Translations under genes and position numbers: made by a program
Origin: Rhynchopus sp. YZ270_cl-10
Taxonomy: Eukaryota; Euglenozoa; Diplonemea; Diplonemida; Diplonemidae
Assembly (NCBI GenBank): GCA_964035575.1
Contig: OZ037887.1
Span: 1,178,001-1,242,000 of the forward strand
Direction: 5' to 3'
DNA length: 64,000 bases
In this document: positions 32,461 to 42,579 of the stretch, one piece after another
How positions within the stretch are numbered: position 1 is the first letter of the stretch
Layout of the letters: each line of letters opens with the position of its first letter
Notes under the pieces: generated by a model
Databases searched by the model: none
What the model was told of the DNA's origin: nothing
What the model saw: only the letters and a program-made list of their open reading frames with translations

Positions 32461-33595
32461 CAGGGCTATTTCTAAATATGGGGTCCGGGGGGTCCAAAAT
32501 CCAATCCGGGACACAAATTTTTTATAAGACATGTATGCATTTCTAAGGAAATTTTTCAGTATCCACGAGTCGTCTTTTTCCCTCCCGTGCTCCCCATCTC
32601 ACTCACACACACTACATCTTCATCAGGAAAATTGTCAAAAGTCTTTCGTTCAACATTGTGAGCAGCGTTTGGTGATTTAAAAAAAAAAAAAAATGTGTAC
32701 CTGAGTGTGGGGATGCGTTCAAGAATTAAACTCTTCCCCCCAAACCCCCTTTTTCGTCTTTGTTTTCTTTATTCAAACGGCAAGTGGATGCGTAATAATT
32801 TTTGGCAGATTTATTTTGTGCCAAAAACATCCTTATTTGCATTTTTGGGATTCACCCGTGCAGTGGTGGGGTCAATCTCGAAAATTGGACAATTTTTTGA
32901 CCACTTAAATTTTTTGAAAATATGAGCCCGGTTGCTTATACGTGGGGCCCATTTTCGGCCAAAAAAATGCTGCTCAAAAAACATTTCCCCTGAATTTTTT
33001 TCAGCCCCAAAACATACTGCGATTGGCATTTCCGGAATCTGTCCGCACTGTGGTGGGGTCAATTTGCAGAAATGGCCAAGTTCTTGGTTTTGGTCAAAAT
33101 GAGTGTAAGGTAAAGGGGCCAAGGTAAATCCCACAACCCAGATTTTCTCTCCCAGATGCTGAAACATGAAAATGCGCGAAAACACCGGCATTTGCATTTC
33201 CGGAATCCGTCCGTTCTGTGGTGGGGTCAATTTGCAGAATTGGGAAAGTTCTTGGTTTTTGTTAAAATGAGTACGGTGCCAGTGTGATGTTAGTGTAGAG
33301 AACAAGTTTTCTAAGAAACCCCATCATAGCACCTCCGGCATGCGGCCTGATGCGCCCTCTCTGTTTTTTCAGAAAATATCAAAAACCCCGTGTCTTGCAC
33401 AATCTGGAAGAAAACTTTCCAACACAAAAAAAATCGGCAACTTTCTTCAAGCAGAAAGCCCATCCCCCCTCTCTGTAAGTACTGTAGTACGTGCAAATTT
33501 TTTGGCAGCCCTGTATATAAGCCCCGTGCAAATTTTTTGGCAACTTTCATTTTCCAAAAATCAGGGACAGGGACAGGTTTTTAGAAATAGCCCTG
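32461..33595. mobile_element. Non-autonomous hAT-like DNA transposon 1 (1,135 bases)
   Basis: The terminal inverted repeats are CAGGGCTATTTCTAAA at 32461 and TTTAGAAATAGCCCTG at the right end. The 8-base duplication CTACACAA lies at 32453-32460 and 33596-33603. CAGGG ends plus an 8-base duplication are the hallmark of the hAT superfamily. There is no transposase frame; the inside holds a minus-sense block of three tandem units (32840-33280) and short AATTTTTTGGCA repeats near the right end. Confidence 0.88.
32840..33280 (-). repeat. Block of about three tandem units (minus sense)
   Basis: GTGGGGTCAAT recurs at about 32868, 33054 and 33224, so units are about 170-190 bases. Each has GACCAAAACCAAGAACTTG-, TTTCGGCAAATTGACCCC- and TTCCGGAAATGC-type parts on the minus strand. 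The same block in the opposite sense is at 34625-35095. Confidence 0.8.
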
Positions 33596-33604
33596 CTACA
33601 CAAC

Positions 33605-34272
33605 CAGGGCCTTCAACGTGTCGAAGTTAAGCCTTAACTTCGACAACTTTTTTATTTTGGTTTTTTTTTTGTCGAAGTTCGACAAATCTAAAAAAAATAT
33701 GGGATTTTGGCAAAATCCTTTTATCTCTGACCGAGTTACAGGGTGGTCCACGGGAGAAACTCGGTTCAGGGTTTTAACTTTAACATTCTCCTGTGATCCA
33801 CTGTGACCATTTGGACGGAGCTCGTAGAACTCAACGAGGAGTGAGCCAGGCAAAAGTAGCGTACCGTGCGCCTGCGGCGCAAGCAGGCATCCCACCCTTC
33901 CCATGCCATAGTTTGGCTGTAAATAAAGCGCCATGGTATGCGCAATATTTGAAATGTTGCGTACCGTGGCTTCGCCAGGGACCTTTGTTGTTATAAATGT
34001 ACTGAGCTTACTGATAAGACAGGTATACCCACTACGGCTTGTGGATCACCAGTGGCTACAAAGCTACCAATGCTGCTTGTGTTGAAATACACGTGTGTGG
34101 GACAGTTTTCAAAAATGACCAAAACATATATAAACCCCCTGAGAGCTTCTCCCTGTGATTTGCTGCACCCGCGCGCGCGAAGCGCGCGCGGGCTCGGGGA
34201 GGTCTTTTTTTTGGTCTTTTTTTTTACTTCGACAAAACTGTGGACAGGCTTTGTCGATGGTTGAAGGCCCTG
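33605..34272. mobile_element. Non-autonomous hAT-like DNA transposon 2 (668 bases)
   Basis: The ends are CAGGGCCTTCAAC at 33605 and GTTGAAGGCCCTG at the right, with further pairing GTCGAAG/CTTCGAC inside. The 8-base duplication TACACAAC lies at 33597-33604 and 34273-34280. No transposase frame; it contains an R6 copy (33850-33880) and a GTGCGTACCGTGGC-like motif. It is a different family from element 1, sharing only CAGGGC at the tips. Confidence 0.88.
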
Positions 34273-34624
34273 TACACAACAAACAAAAAAAAAAAAAAAA
34301 ACACACACACACTGACTCAGAGCTCGCGCTAAAGTCCATCCCTCATCCCGGGATTTTTGGGGGTTTTGGTAGGAACGTTTTTTTTTTGCAGTACGGGGAT
34401 TTCATTAAGAAACCAGAAGTTCTAATATTGTTGAGTAAGACCACCACATAGTGGACTTGCATATACATGTGACCCCGCCGTGGAACGCAATTGGCTCGGA
34501 AAGTCAAAAGAAAGAGGAGAAAAAAGAAAAGGAAAAAAAAAAAAAAAAGTTGGTTACCGTGCGCCTGCGGCGCTGCCTGTTCCCTTCCAGTTTCTACAGG
34601 CAAACACTTGCCCCCTTTACCTTA

Positions 34625-35095
34625 CACTGACGGGTTTTGACCAAAACCAAGAACTTGTCCATTTCGGCAAATTGACCCCACCACAGAACGGACGAATTCC
34701 GGAAATGCAAATGCCGGTGTTTTCGCGCATTTTCATGTTGCAAGACGTCAGGATCAGGGAGAGAAAATCTGGTTGTGGGATTTACCTTGGCCCTCTTTAC
34801 CCACATGGATTTTGACCAAAACCAAAAAATTGGCCATTTCGGCAAAGTGACCCCATCACAGTGCGGACGGATTCCGGAAATTCCAATCGCGGTGTGTTTT
34901 GGGGCTGAAAACCCACTGATTTTCAGGAGAAAAATTGCTTCCAAATCTCGGAATTTTCCGAATTTTCCTGAAAATGACCCTTGTTTACGAGTATGGGTTC
35001 ATATTTTGCGAAAATTTAAGTCACTAAAATTTTGTCCATTTTTCCGTATATACCCCACCACAAGCCGGGATTGGCCCGGAAATGCCACAAAACGG
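34625..35095 (+). repeat. Block of about three tandem units (plus sense)
   Basis: TTGACCCCACCACAG at about 34670, GTGACCCCATCACAG at about 34847 and TACCCCACCACAAG at about 35048 mark units 176-203 bases long. With 32840-33280 this makes an inverted pair about 1.35 kb apart. Peptide-like frames over it are repeat translations. Confidence 0.8.
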
Positions 35096-35194
35096 GGTTT
35101 CCGGGCCTCCCCAGCTAACCTTTTCAAGGAACGTTTTTCCGTACCCGAAATCCATTTTTTCCCCATTTTTTCCCATAATTAGCGCGACCACTGC

Positions 35195-35246
35195 ACTGAC
35201 TGCGTCCGCCGATGAACAGTGGAGCGTTTGTACTTTCAGCTTCTCT

Positions 35247-35282
<36 letters not shown>

Positions 35283-36279
35283 TGACATTCTCAACCCGAT
35301 GCAATATTCTCATTTACTTCTGTCATTTTTTTCAGGTGGCTAAGCACGAGAGGCTTAGGATATTCTTACAAACTTTTCTTTTTTATGGGAGATAGCCTGG
35401 TATGCCACACGAGCCCTGTCATCTCTTCTGTCTCACCACACTTATTGCGTTTGGTGACAATTTTTTGCAATACAAATGTGGTTTTGAGCATCTAGAGTTT
35501 AATCCCTGGCTGCAGAGTGCACATGTTGGTTTGCAGAGCAAATTATTATTCATTTTGTATTTTTCTTTGGAGTCAGGCCAGCTTATTGCAGACGGGAGAG
35601 CTGCCACATCCAGGGTGGGATGTGTTGCCCTGTAAATGACTTCTGGCCCGCATTGCACTTCGCAGTAGCCCTGAGGGAAGACACCCTTCTTCAGAAGCCA
35701 GGTATGGATTGCAGCCCCCACTCTACACTGTCCACGTAGATCCCCACTACGCAAGGAGTCATCTGATGCCACAAGGCAAGTCGCTCCCCGAAAGCGATGG
35801 CATTGGATGGCAGGTGCGTGTTGACGAACTGCGCCATGATTGCCCTTAGGACCCCCGCTATGCTCCCACGGTACCAACGTGTAAATCATATCAGTTTTTT
35901 TTGGCCATTTAAAAAGGCTGGGGGTATAAAGTGGTCGCGTGATTCGCCGAGCGGCTATGAACCGCCTCCGTTCTCTTACGGTACGGAACACCCACGTCCC
36001 CACCCTTTGCATGAGCTCGACTGAGATGCGTTTTTAACACGTTTCAACTACTCTTTATATCCCACCCCCTTTTTCTTTCTTCTTTGCGCTAGAGAACTAT
36101 TTGAATTTGGCTTGTATACATCTCAGGGGGTATTATTTCATTCTTTTTTCCCTCCATTGCTACACGAATTCATTTCTTTGCGTGAGCACGCTTTAGCCCG
36201 TTTCAACTCCTCTTTCTTTCTTCATTTTGCCTACATCACGCAGTGGTAATGCACTGTTTCAATTTCAGTTGGGTGGCCT
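35195..36279 (+). repeat. 1.09-kb duplicated segment, left copy
   Basis: The same sequence is at 40303-41387 with a constant offset of 5,108 bases, so there are no length changes, and I saw no base differences. It starts in R2 (CTGCGTCCGCCGATGAACAG), runs through T33 (35249-35281) and R3 (35333-35390), and ends at GGGTGGCCTTTTTT. It carries a 197-codon minus-strand open frame (35419-36012) of unknown nature. Confidence 0.92.
35419..36012 (-). other. Unassigned 197-codon open frame in the duplicated segment
   Basis: The frame begins MQRVGTWVFRTVRERRRFIA and has a mixed, protein-like composition (LVPWEHSGGPKGNHG, TWLLKKGVFPQGYCEV) unlike the homopolymer frames around it. It is the only sizeable minus-strand frame in the window without an obvious gene opposite. 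No family recognised; it may be a piece of a mobile element. The second copy is at 40527-41120. Confidence 0.3.
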
Positions 36280-37436
36280 TTTTTGGGTGACCTTGCGCAT
36301 TCCCTGCCTGTCCATCAGGGTATACATGACTTCTATACCTACATGCCTGATGTATGAATAGAGGCTTTGCGGGTTTGCGGGTCTCGCAACGTTGTCGGTT
36401 CAGTCTTTCTCCTCCTGCGATGTCCGGCGTTACTCTTTTTCAAGTGTGATTGGTTTGTCGTCCCGCTCTCGCGGACCATCTTCGTACCCACGGACGTGGT
36501 GGGGTCCCTACAGCGTCGACCTTATGCGCCACCGCCCGCGACCCAGGCTGCGTGATAATGTGGGCACGGCGTCCGCCCCTGGGACCAGCAAGACTGCGTC
36601 TGCGACCGAGTGCTACTTCCCCAGCTACGACTTCATCTTCTCTGTACCTCGTGCGACGAGCACCACGACGATGCCGTAGGCGTGCACGACCTGCAGTGCC
36701 GCTGGGTTATGTCGCTCCGCCGCCAGTGACTGCGTCAGCCTAGAGTGGTGTATGGAACATCGACTGGCGCGTGACCAGCCACCTTGCAAGGTGGACACAC
36801 GACACTCCAGGCCGTGGCTGTTTCATATCATCCTCCAGACGACCCGCCAGAGCGATCCTGACTACGGATGGAGGCAGCACGGACCTTGGCAGCGACGCGT
36901 GCTGTTCTGGCCGATGTGGTGGGTACCTCTGTGTCACAATGTCTGGACATCGAATTACTCTGGCATGTTTAACGACACTAAGCTGAGACCGTGTACCGAT
37001 GTCGTGTCTGTGTTTGGGACTGTGGTGCACCGCTTGGACTTCCGCACTTTCCGGGCCTACAACGGTGATGTGGCTGTGGTCGCTTGTGAGCCGGTGGAGG
37101 GCACTCCATGAATCTGATGCTGGGCGAGAATCCTTCTGTGCCGAATGCCTTCTGCGTGCCGAGCGGCAGGTCTGGGAAGCTGGTGGTGTGTTCAACGACG
37201 ACTATCAATGTGGGCGTCGGCGGTGGTGGCTGGCTGTACGTGTGATATTGGGTGTGGCTCGACGCGTCGTACAGCTGCATGAGCTTGTGTGCGATACGCT
37301 AGACTTCAACGTTAAGTATGACACGAACCCTTGCCGCGCAGAGCTCTCCCTGACATCATGGTTCCGTCGTTCTCGTCCTTCTTCATCCCGATGAACTCCT
37401 CACCTGCGTTGGGATATGAAAGCCAGAGATCTGCGT

Positions 37437-37628
37437 TGGGGATTTCATTATCTCTGAAGCTTTCTGGATTTCTCAAATTATCGTAGCGGTTCAGATCTCG
37501 AATTCCATCTGAAAGAATTCCAGTGACGAGATCAAAACACGCACGATTCTTCCCATCGCAGTTGAGCGATTCGGTAAGCTCAAGCAAACAAACAAAAGGT
37601 TAAAGAGTTTGGCGTTACGAAAACAAAA
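37437..37628 (+). repeat. 192-base duplicated segment, left copy
   Basis: Same sequence as 40099-40290; from TGGGGATTTCATTATC to GGCGTTACGAAAAC. The minus strand holds a protein-like frame start (LNCDGKNRACFDLVTGILSD). Confidence 0.92.
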
Positions 37629-39957
37629 GAAGGATTATATTTTGTGCAACCAAATATCAGCCTTTTTGTTTTCGGCTAGCCAACTCTGCAACCGATTCAG
37701 AAATCATGAGAGATGATTTCTGCAACCGATTCCAAAATCATGCGATATGATTTCTGATGTTATGCAAACGTGACCATGACATTAAAATTTTCTCCCACCC
37801 ACCCGCTCCTGAGTAACTCTCTACGGTGTCGTGGTTCACGTTTATCCTTGCAGCCCTCGTGGGGCAGTCACGCAATGACACCAAGGCCTTGTAGCTTCGG
37901 CCTGCGACACTGTCTTGGGAATGACGGACACCGTCGTTATTCCCTTAGTTGCTGGGCACACCCTCCCTGACTAGGTCGTTATGTCTGCCCTCTCTTCATC
38001 TGCCCTCCATGCACCTCACCGCTTCCTCCTGCACTTCATAGTGATCTTGTGGGTGGTCAACGCTCGTTATATACCTTGACGGCAACGCTGGCTTCCATCC
38101 TCGCACCTGGCCTACACTGCTTAAGATGACCTGCGGGACGGGTGCCAGACAGTCGGGACGGAGACCCCCGCTCGGCGCCGTAGAGGTCGTTTGCACTGGG
38201 CGTATTCATAGTGATGATGAACACCACGCTGTCCATCCTCGTGTACGGCTGGTCGTCAGCGCAGGTGCTGACGGTATACTCCGCAGTCTTCGCTGAGTTT
38301 GGACGCTGTGCGGGTGTTTAGCTGGACCATGTACCAACCTGCGTAAGCCCTCCTTCTCCATGTGCCTACCCAAACGACACAGCCTAGCAATGGACGTCTC
38401 GTGGTGAGGCTGATCCCTGGGTGCAAGATTCTACCCGTCGCTGTAGGATTGCTGCTGCTGCTGCTGCGGTGTTTTTCGTACTGTGTGTGTAAGAAGAGAA
38501 CGTTTGCCATCCGATCAAAGGCTTGCAATATCAATCCTTCTCTCAGGACGCCTCAGTCATGCACGCCGCCTGTGCCCTGTTGCAGCGCTTCTCCACGTCT
38601 TCTCTGTCAACGTCACACAACTTTCTGGCCACAGCTTCACTTCACATTCGTCCCTACTGTAGGGTGGCGCGTTCATCTAGGGTGCACGGATAAGATGCCG
38701 ACACCTCTTCTTCCACAGCTCGTGAATGTGTGGCAGTCGGGTTTTGCGCAGTCCACATCACTGCCGCCACAGGAGCAGGCGGTCCTTACCACGATCTACC
38801 TGGAGGTGATGCGCTACTTCGAGGCTATGTGCACTGGCTGATCACTGATGGTCGGCTTGCACTCCTCCCCGAGATGCGTGACTGCTAGTTGCTGACCGAC
38901 CACACCTACGAAGTGCAGAGGCAAGGTATCGCCAGAGGGTTTGGATAGGTATCGTCTGAGCACTGCGTTCTTGTTCTTGAGTAGCTTAGCAGTATGGCGA
39001 AGGCGCTAGGTGATGGCGGCTTAGTTGAAAAGAAGGCGCAGATGGGCAAAGGTCTATGTTGCTGTCGCATGCGTCGTGTTTACTTGCCTTTGGTAAGGTC
39101 TCTAAGAAAACGAACCACTTTCTTTCTACATCACGTCTTGAGAGGCACGTCATTCCTACTGTGCTTGTGGTTCCGCTGATGCCGGCAGGCAAGAACCCCT
39201 TTATACAGGACCGCGACCCTGACTAAGTTTGCCATGACCGCAGTTCTTCATAGCTCCTTTATACTCCAGAGTTCAGTGGCCTTCGCTAAAACACTCCAAC
39301 CGGTAGTAACCCATACGGTGCATTCCATTGTGGCTCATTCCAATGCTTTGCGAGAAAGACCCAAAGGAGGAATACTGAGTTGTTTAGAAGGACCCGCAGA
39401 CCCGAAGCTATGGGGTGTGAGCGAATCCAGTCTGCACGGACAAGAGGGAGTGATGAGGCTTCTTCTAAGAGGTTGTCATCATAATCCCTGCGGTTAAGAT
39501 CAACCGGAAAGGTAAGAGTGTCCTAATGCAGGCCGGCCAGAGGCTAGCTGTAGAGTGCTTTCTCTGGGTAGAAGGCCCCGCTCTTCAGCATTCCCCTCGG
39601 TCGCGTGGTCGCTTAAATGAGAGCTGCGTTCGCTGCTAGAACTTCGTCGGGCTCCGTTTCTTTTCTGCTGTGCGTGACACAAGATTTTTCTTTACGGAGA
39701 GATCGAAATCCATCTCTTCACGACTCCGTGTTCCGCTATGCACTGGCAGACGTCTTCCTGCTCCGGAGCAGTGAAGTGACCTCTGCAAGACATTCCCACG
39801 GATGCCCCCCCCCCGACTGCGCTCAAACGGATTAGGGCCGTCGAGGCATTCAATATGTCAGGATGCTAGATGCCTCGTTTCGTGGCTTACCGGCTTCGTC
39901 ATTTTATACGTTCATCTGGCTGATGAGTGGAAGCCGATGTAGTACATATCAGATGTA

Positions 39958-40072
39958 AACCACGAAATGGATTGTAGGATTGCATGGTTGGAGTCCACCC
40001 CCCGGTACAGCCGGTCACATACCATGGTTCACTGTTCACGAGTGGTCTGTTGTATTTCAAGTCAAGTCTTAT
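39958..40072 (+). repeat. Dispersed repeat R1 copy 7
   Basis: CACGAAATGGATTGTAGGAT, CATGGTTGGAGTCCACC, CCCCGGTACAGCCGGTCA, CTGTTCACGAGTGG, GTATTTCAAGTCAAG. It lies directly before the right copy of the 192-base segment. Confidence 0.85.
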
Positions 40073-40098
40073 TTGAATTCCGTTTTTCGCGCCCACCC

Positions 40099-40290
40099 TG
40101 GGGATTTCATTATCTCTGAAGCTTTCTGGATTTCTCAAATTATCGTAGCGGTTCAGATCTCGAATTCCATCTGAAAGAATTCCAGTGACGAGATCAAAAC
40201 ACGCACGATTCTTCCCATCGCAGTTGAGCGATTCGGTAAGCTCAAGCAAACAAACAAAAGGTTAAAGAGTTTGGCGTTACGAAAACAAAA
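40099..40290 (+). repeat. 192-base duplicated segment, right copy
   Basis: Matches 37437-37628 with an offset of 2,662 bases throughout. It abuts ACACACACACTGACTG and the right copy of the 1.09-kb segment. Confidence 0.92.
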
Positions 40291-40302
40291 AAAAACACAC
40301 AC

Positions 40303-40354
40303 ACTGACTGCGTCCGCCGATGAACAGTGGAGCGTTTGTACTTTCAGCTTCTCT

Positions 40355-40390
<36 letters not shown>

Positions 40391-41387
40391 TGACATTCTC
40401 AACCCGATGCAATATTCTCATTTACTTCTGTCATTTTTTTCAGGTGGCTAAGCACGAGAGGCTTAGGATATTCTTACAAACTTTTCTTTTTTATGGGAGA
40501 TAGCCTGGTATGCCACACGAGCCCTGTCATCTCTTCTGTCTCACCACACTTATTGCGTTTGGTGACAATTTTTTGCAATACAAATGTGGTTTTGAGCATC
40601 TAGAGTTTAATCCCTGGCTGCAGAGTGCACATGTTGGTTTGCAGAGCAAATTATTATTCATTTTGTATTTTTCTTTGGAGTCAGGCCAGCTTATTGCAGA
40701 CGGGAGAGCTGCCACATCCAGGGTGGGATGTGTTGCCCTGTAAATGACTTCTGGCCCGCATTGCACTTCGCAGTAGCCCTGAGGGAAGACACCCTTCTTC
40801 AGAAGCCAGGTATGGATTGCAGCCCCCACTCTACACTGTCCACGTAGATCCCCACTACGCAAGGAGTCATCTGATGCCACAAGGCAAGTCGCTCCCCGAA
40901 AGCGATGGCATTGGATGGCAGGTGCGTGTTGACGAACTGCGCCATGATTGCCCTTAGGACCCCCGCTATGCTCCCACGGTACCAACGTGTAAATCATATC
41001 AGTTTTTTTTGGCCATTTAAAAAGGCTGGGGGTATAAAGTGGTCGCGTGATTCGCCGAGCGGCTATGAACCGCCTCCGTTCTCTTACGGTACGGAACACC
41101 CACGTCCCCACCCTTTGCATGAGCTCGACTGAGATGCGTTTTTAACACGTTTCAACTACTCTTTATATCCCACCCCCTTTTTCTTTCTTCTTTGCGCTAG
41201 AGAACTATTTGAATTTGGCTTGTATACATCTCAGGGGGTATTATTTCATTCTTTTTTCCCTCCATTGCTACACGAATTCATTTCTTTGCGTGAGCACGCT
41301 TTAGCCCGTTTCAACTCCTCTTTCTTTCTTCATTTTGCCTACATCACGCAGTGGTAATGCACTGTTTCAATTTCAGTTGGGTGGCCT
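40303..41387 (+). repeat. 1.09-kb duplicated segment, right copy
   Basis: Matches 35195-36279, including a T33 run of equal length (40357-40389) and an R3 module (40441-40498). The flanks differ on both sides and show no shared target duplication. Confidence 0.92.
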
Positions 41388-41544
41388 TTTTTTGTGCTAA
41401 AACGCGTGCTTTTCTTGAATCTCTAAATCATGTTGTCCCCCCTTCCCGATCAGGGTGGGGTAATGACTGTATACCTGCCTACAGCTTCCCTGTAAACCAC
41501 TCCCAAGCGCAACACTCCGGGGTTCGATAACCCGCGGAGTGTCA

Positions 41545-41595
41545 GTGCCTGCGTCCCAGAGGCGTTTGCACTATCAACTTCACTTTTTTTTCCCT
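41545..41595 (+). repeat. Dispersed repeat R2-like copy
   Basis: TGCCTGCGTCCCAGAGGCG, TTTGCACTATCAACTTCAC, then T8. Confidence 0.65.
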
Positions 41596-41994
41596 TAAAA
41601 AAAGGCCGCCCAACAGCAGTATATTTGCACGAGGCACACGTGGTACACGAATTCTCAGTAACCTCAGTCCTGTAGTATAAATACCACCTTATCATTTTTG
41701 TGTGCGTTTCACCAACACCTCTCCCCTATTCCTTTTTTTTTTATTGTATTGTATTGCGGGTGGGAAAACAACAAAAAGTAGGAGTTGCGGTTTCAATTTT
41801 CATTGAGACTGTTTTGTTTTCATCCCCCGCTACTTTTTCTGCGTAAGGTTCCTCTGAAGGGAGTGGTGCCTCCCAATACTGTTACCACCGTATTCGTACA
41901 AATTATCGTAAAAATGTTCGACCTTTTCAATATTTTTTTAGGAAGTTCGATCTTTTTTACGGTCGGACATTTTGTACGACTACGGTAGTTTGGT

Positions 41995-42078
41995 TAGGTG
42001 TCCACCCCGGGTACAGCTGGTCATTGTAACCAAGGTACGCTGTTCACGAGAGGGCTTTGTATTTTTTAACTCTACTTT
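41995..42078 (+). repeat. Dispersed repeat R1 copy 8
   Basis: TAGGTGTCCACCCCGGGTAC, AGCTGGTCATTGTAACC, AAGGTACGCTGTTCACGAGA, TATTTTTTAACTCTAC. Confidence 0.8.
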
Positions 42079-42430
42079 ACTTCTGGGATCGGGGTGGTGC
42101 AAAAAATGCCACCCTTTCCCAGTCTACTTGATACCCCTATAGGTTCCCACCCTTGAATTCTACGCTTGGTCTTCTCTTCTCAGTATCATTAGGGCAGATG
42201 GTACATACGCTTGTGTCGATACTGTAGATAGAACAGAAAAGCGTGAGGACGTGGATGTGTGAGCCCGCCATTATTTTTTAGGGTTAAATCCGGTGGTACC
42301 CATTTTCCTAGTACCCATTTTCGTTAATACCCATTTTTCAAAAGTGGGTACTAACGAAAATAAAAAGTGGGTATTAAAGAAAAGAAAAAATGGGTATTAT
42401 CGAAAATATTTTGGGTACCTGGGTACTGGG

Positions 42431-42579
42431 TACCCAGATACCCAGATACCCAGATACCCAGATACCCAGATACCCAGATACCCAGATACCCAGATACCCA
42501 GATACCCAGATACCCAGATACCCAGATACCCAGATACCCAGATACCCAGATACCCAGATACCCAGATACCCAGATACCA
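42431..42579 (+). repeat. Microsatellite of TACCCAGA, about 18 copies
   Basis: An almost perfect 8-base tandem array. It is entered through GGGTACTGGGTACCC, where the unit flips from G-rich to C-rich. The minus strand has GGG every 8 bases. Confidence 0.95.

Larger units (their letters stand above)
36280..40098. other. Unrecognised block between the duplicated segments
   Basis: About 3.8 kb with near-equal base composition and almost no long A/T runs, unlike the spacer around it. Frames are short (the longest about 160 codons, 38362-38841 +) and none is recognised. Small paired palindromes lie at 37700-37758 (AATCATGAGAGATGATT and AATCATGCGATATGATT). It could be an old, decayed mobile element or foreign DNA. 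Confidence 0.45.

Noticed and set aside
32811-35182. Protein-like frames with NGRIPEMQMPVF and FDQNQEL
   Set aside because: They repeat with the 170-200-base tandem units and occur in both senses; composition and stops fit non-coding repeat DNA.
35195-41387. Reading the 1.09-kb duplicates as long terminal repeats of a retroelement
   Set aside because: The copies do not have TG...CA ends, show no flanking target duplication, and the block between has no recognisable retroelement part. Kept as an unexplained direct duplication.
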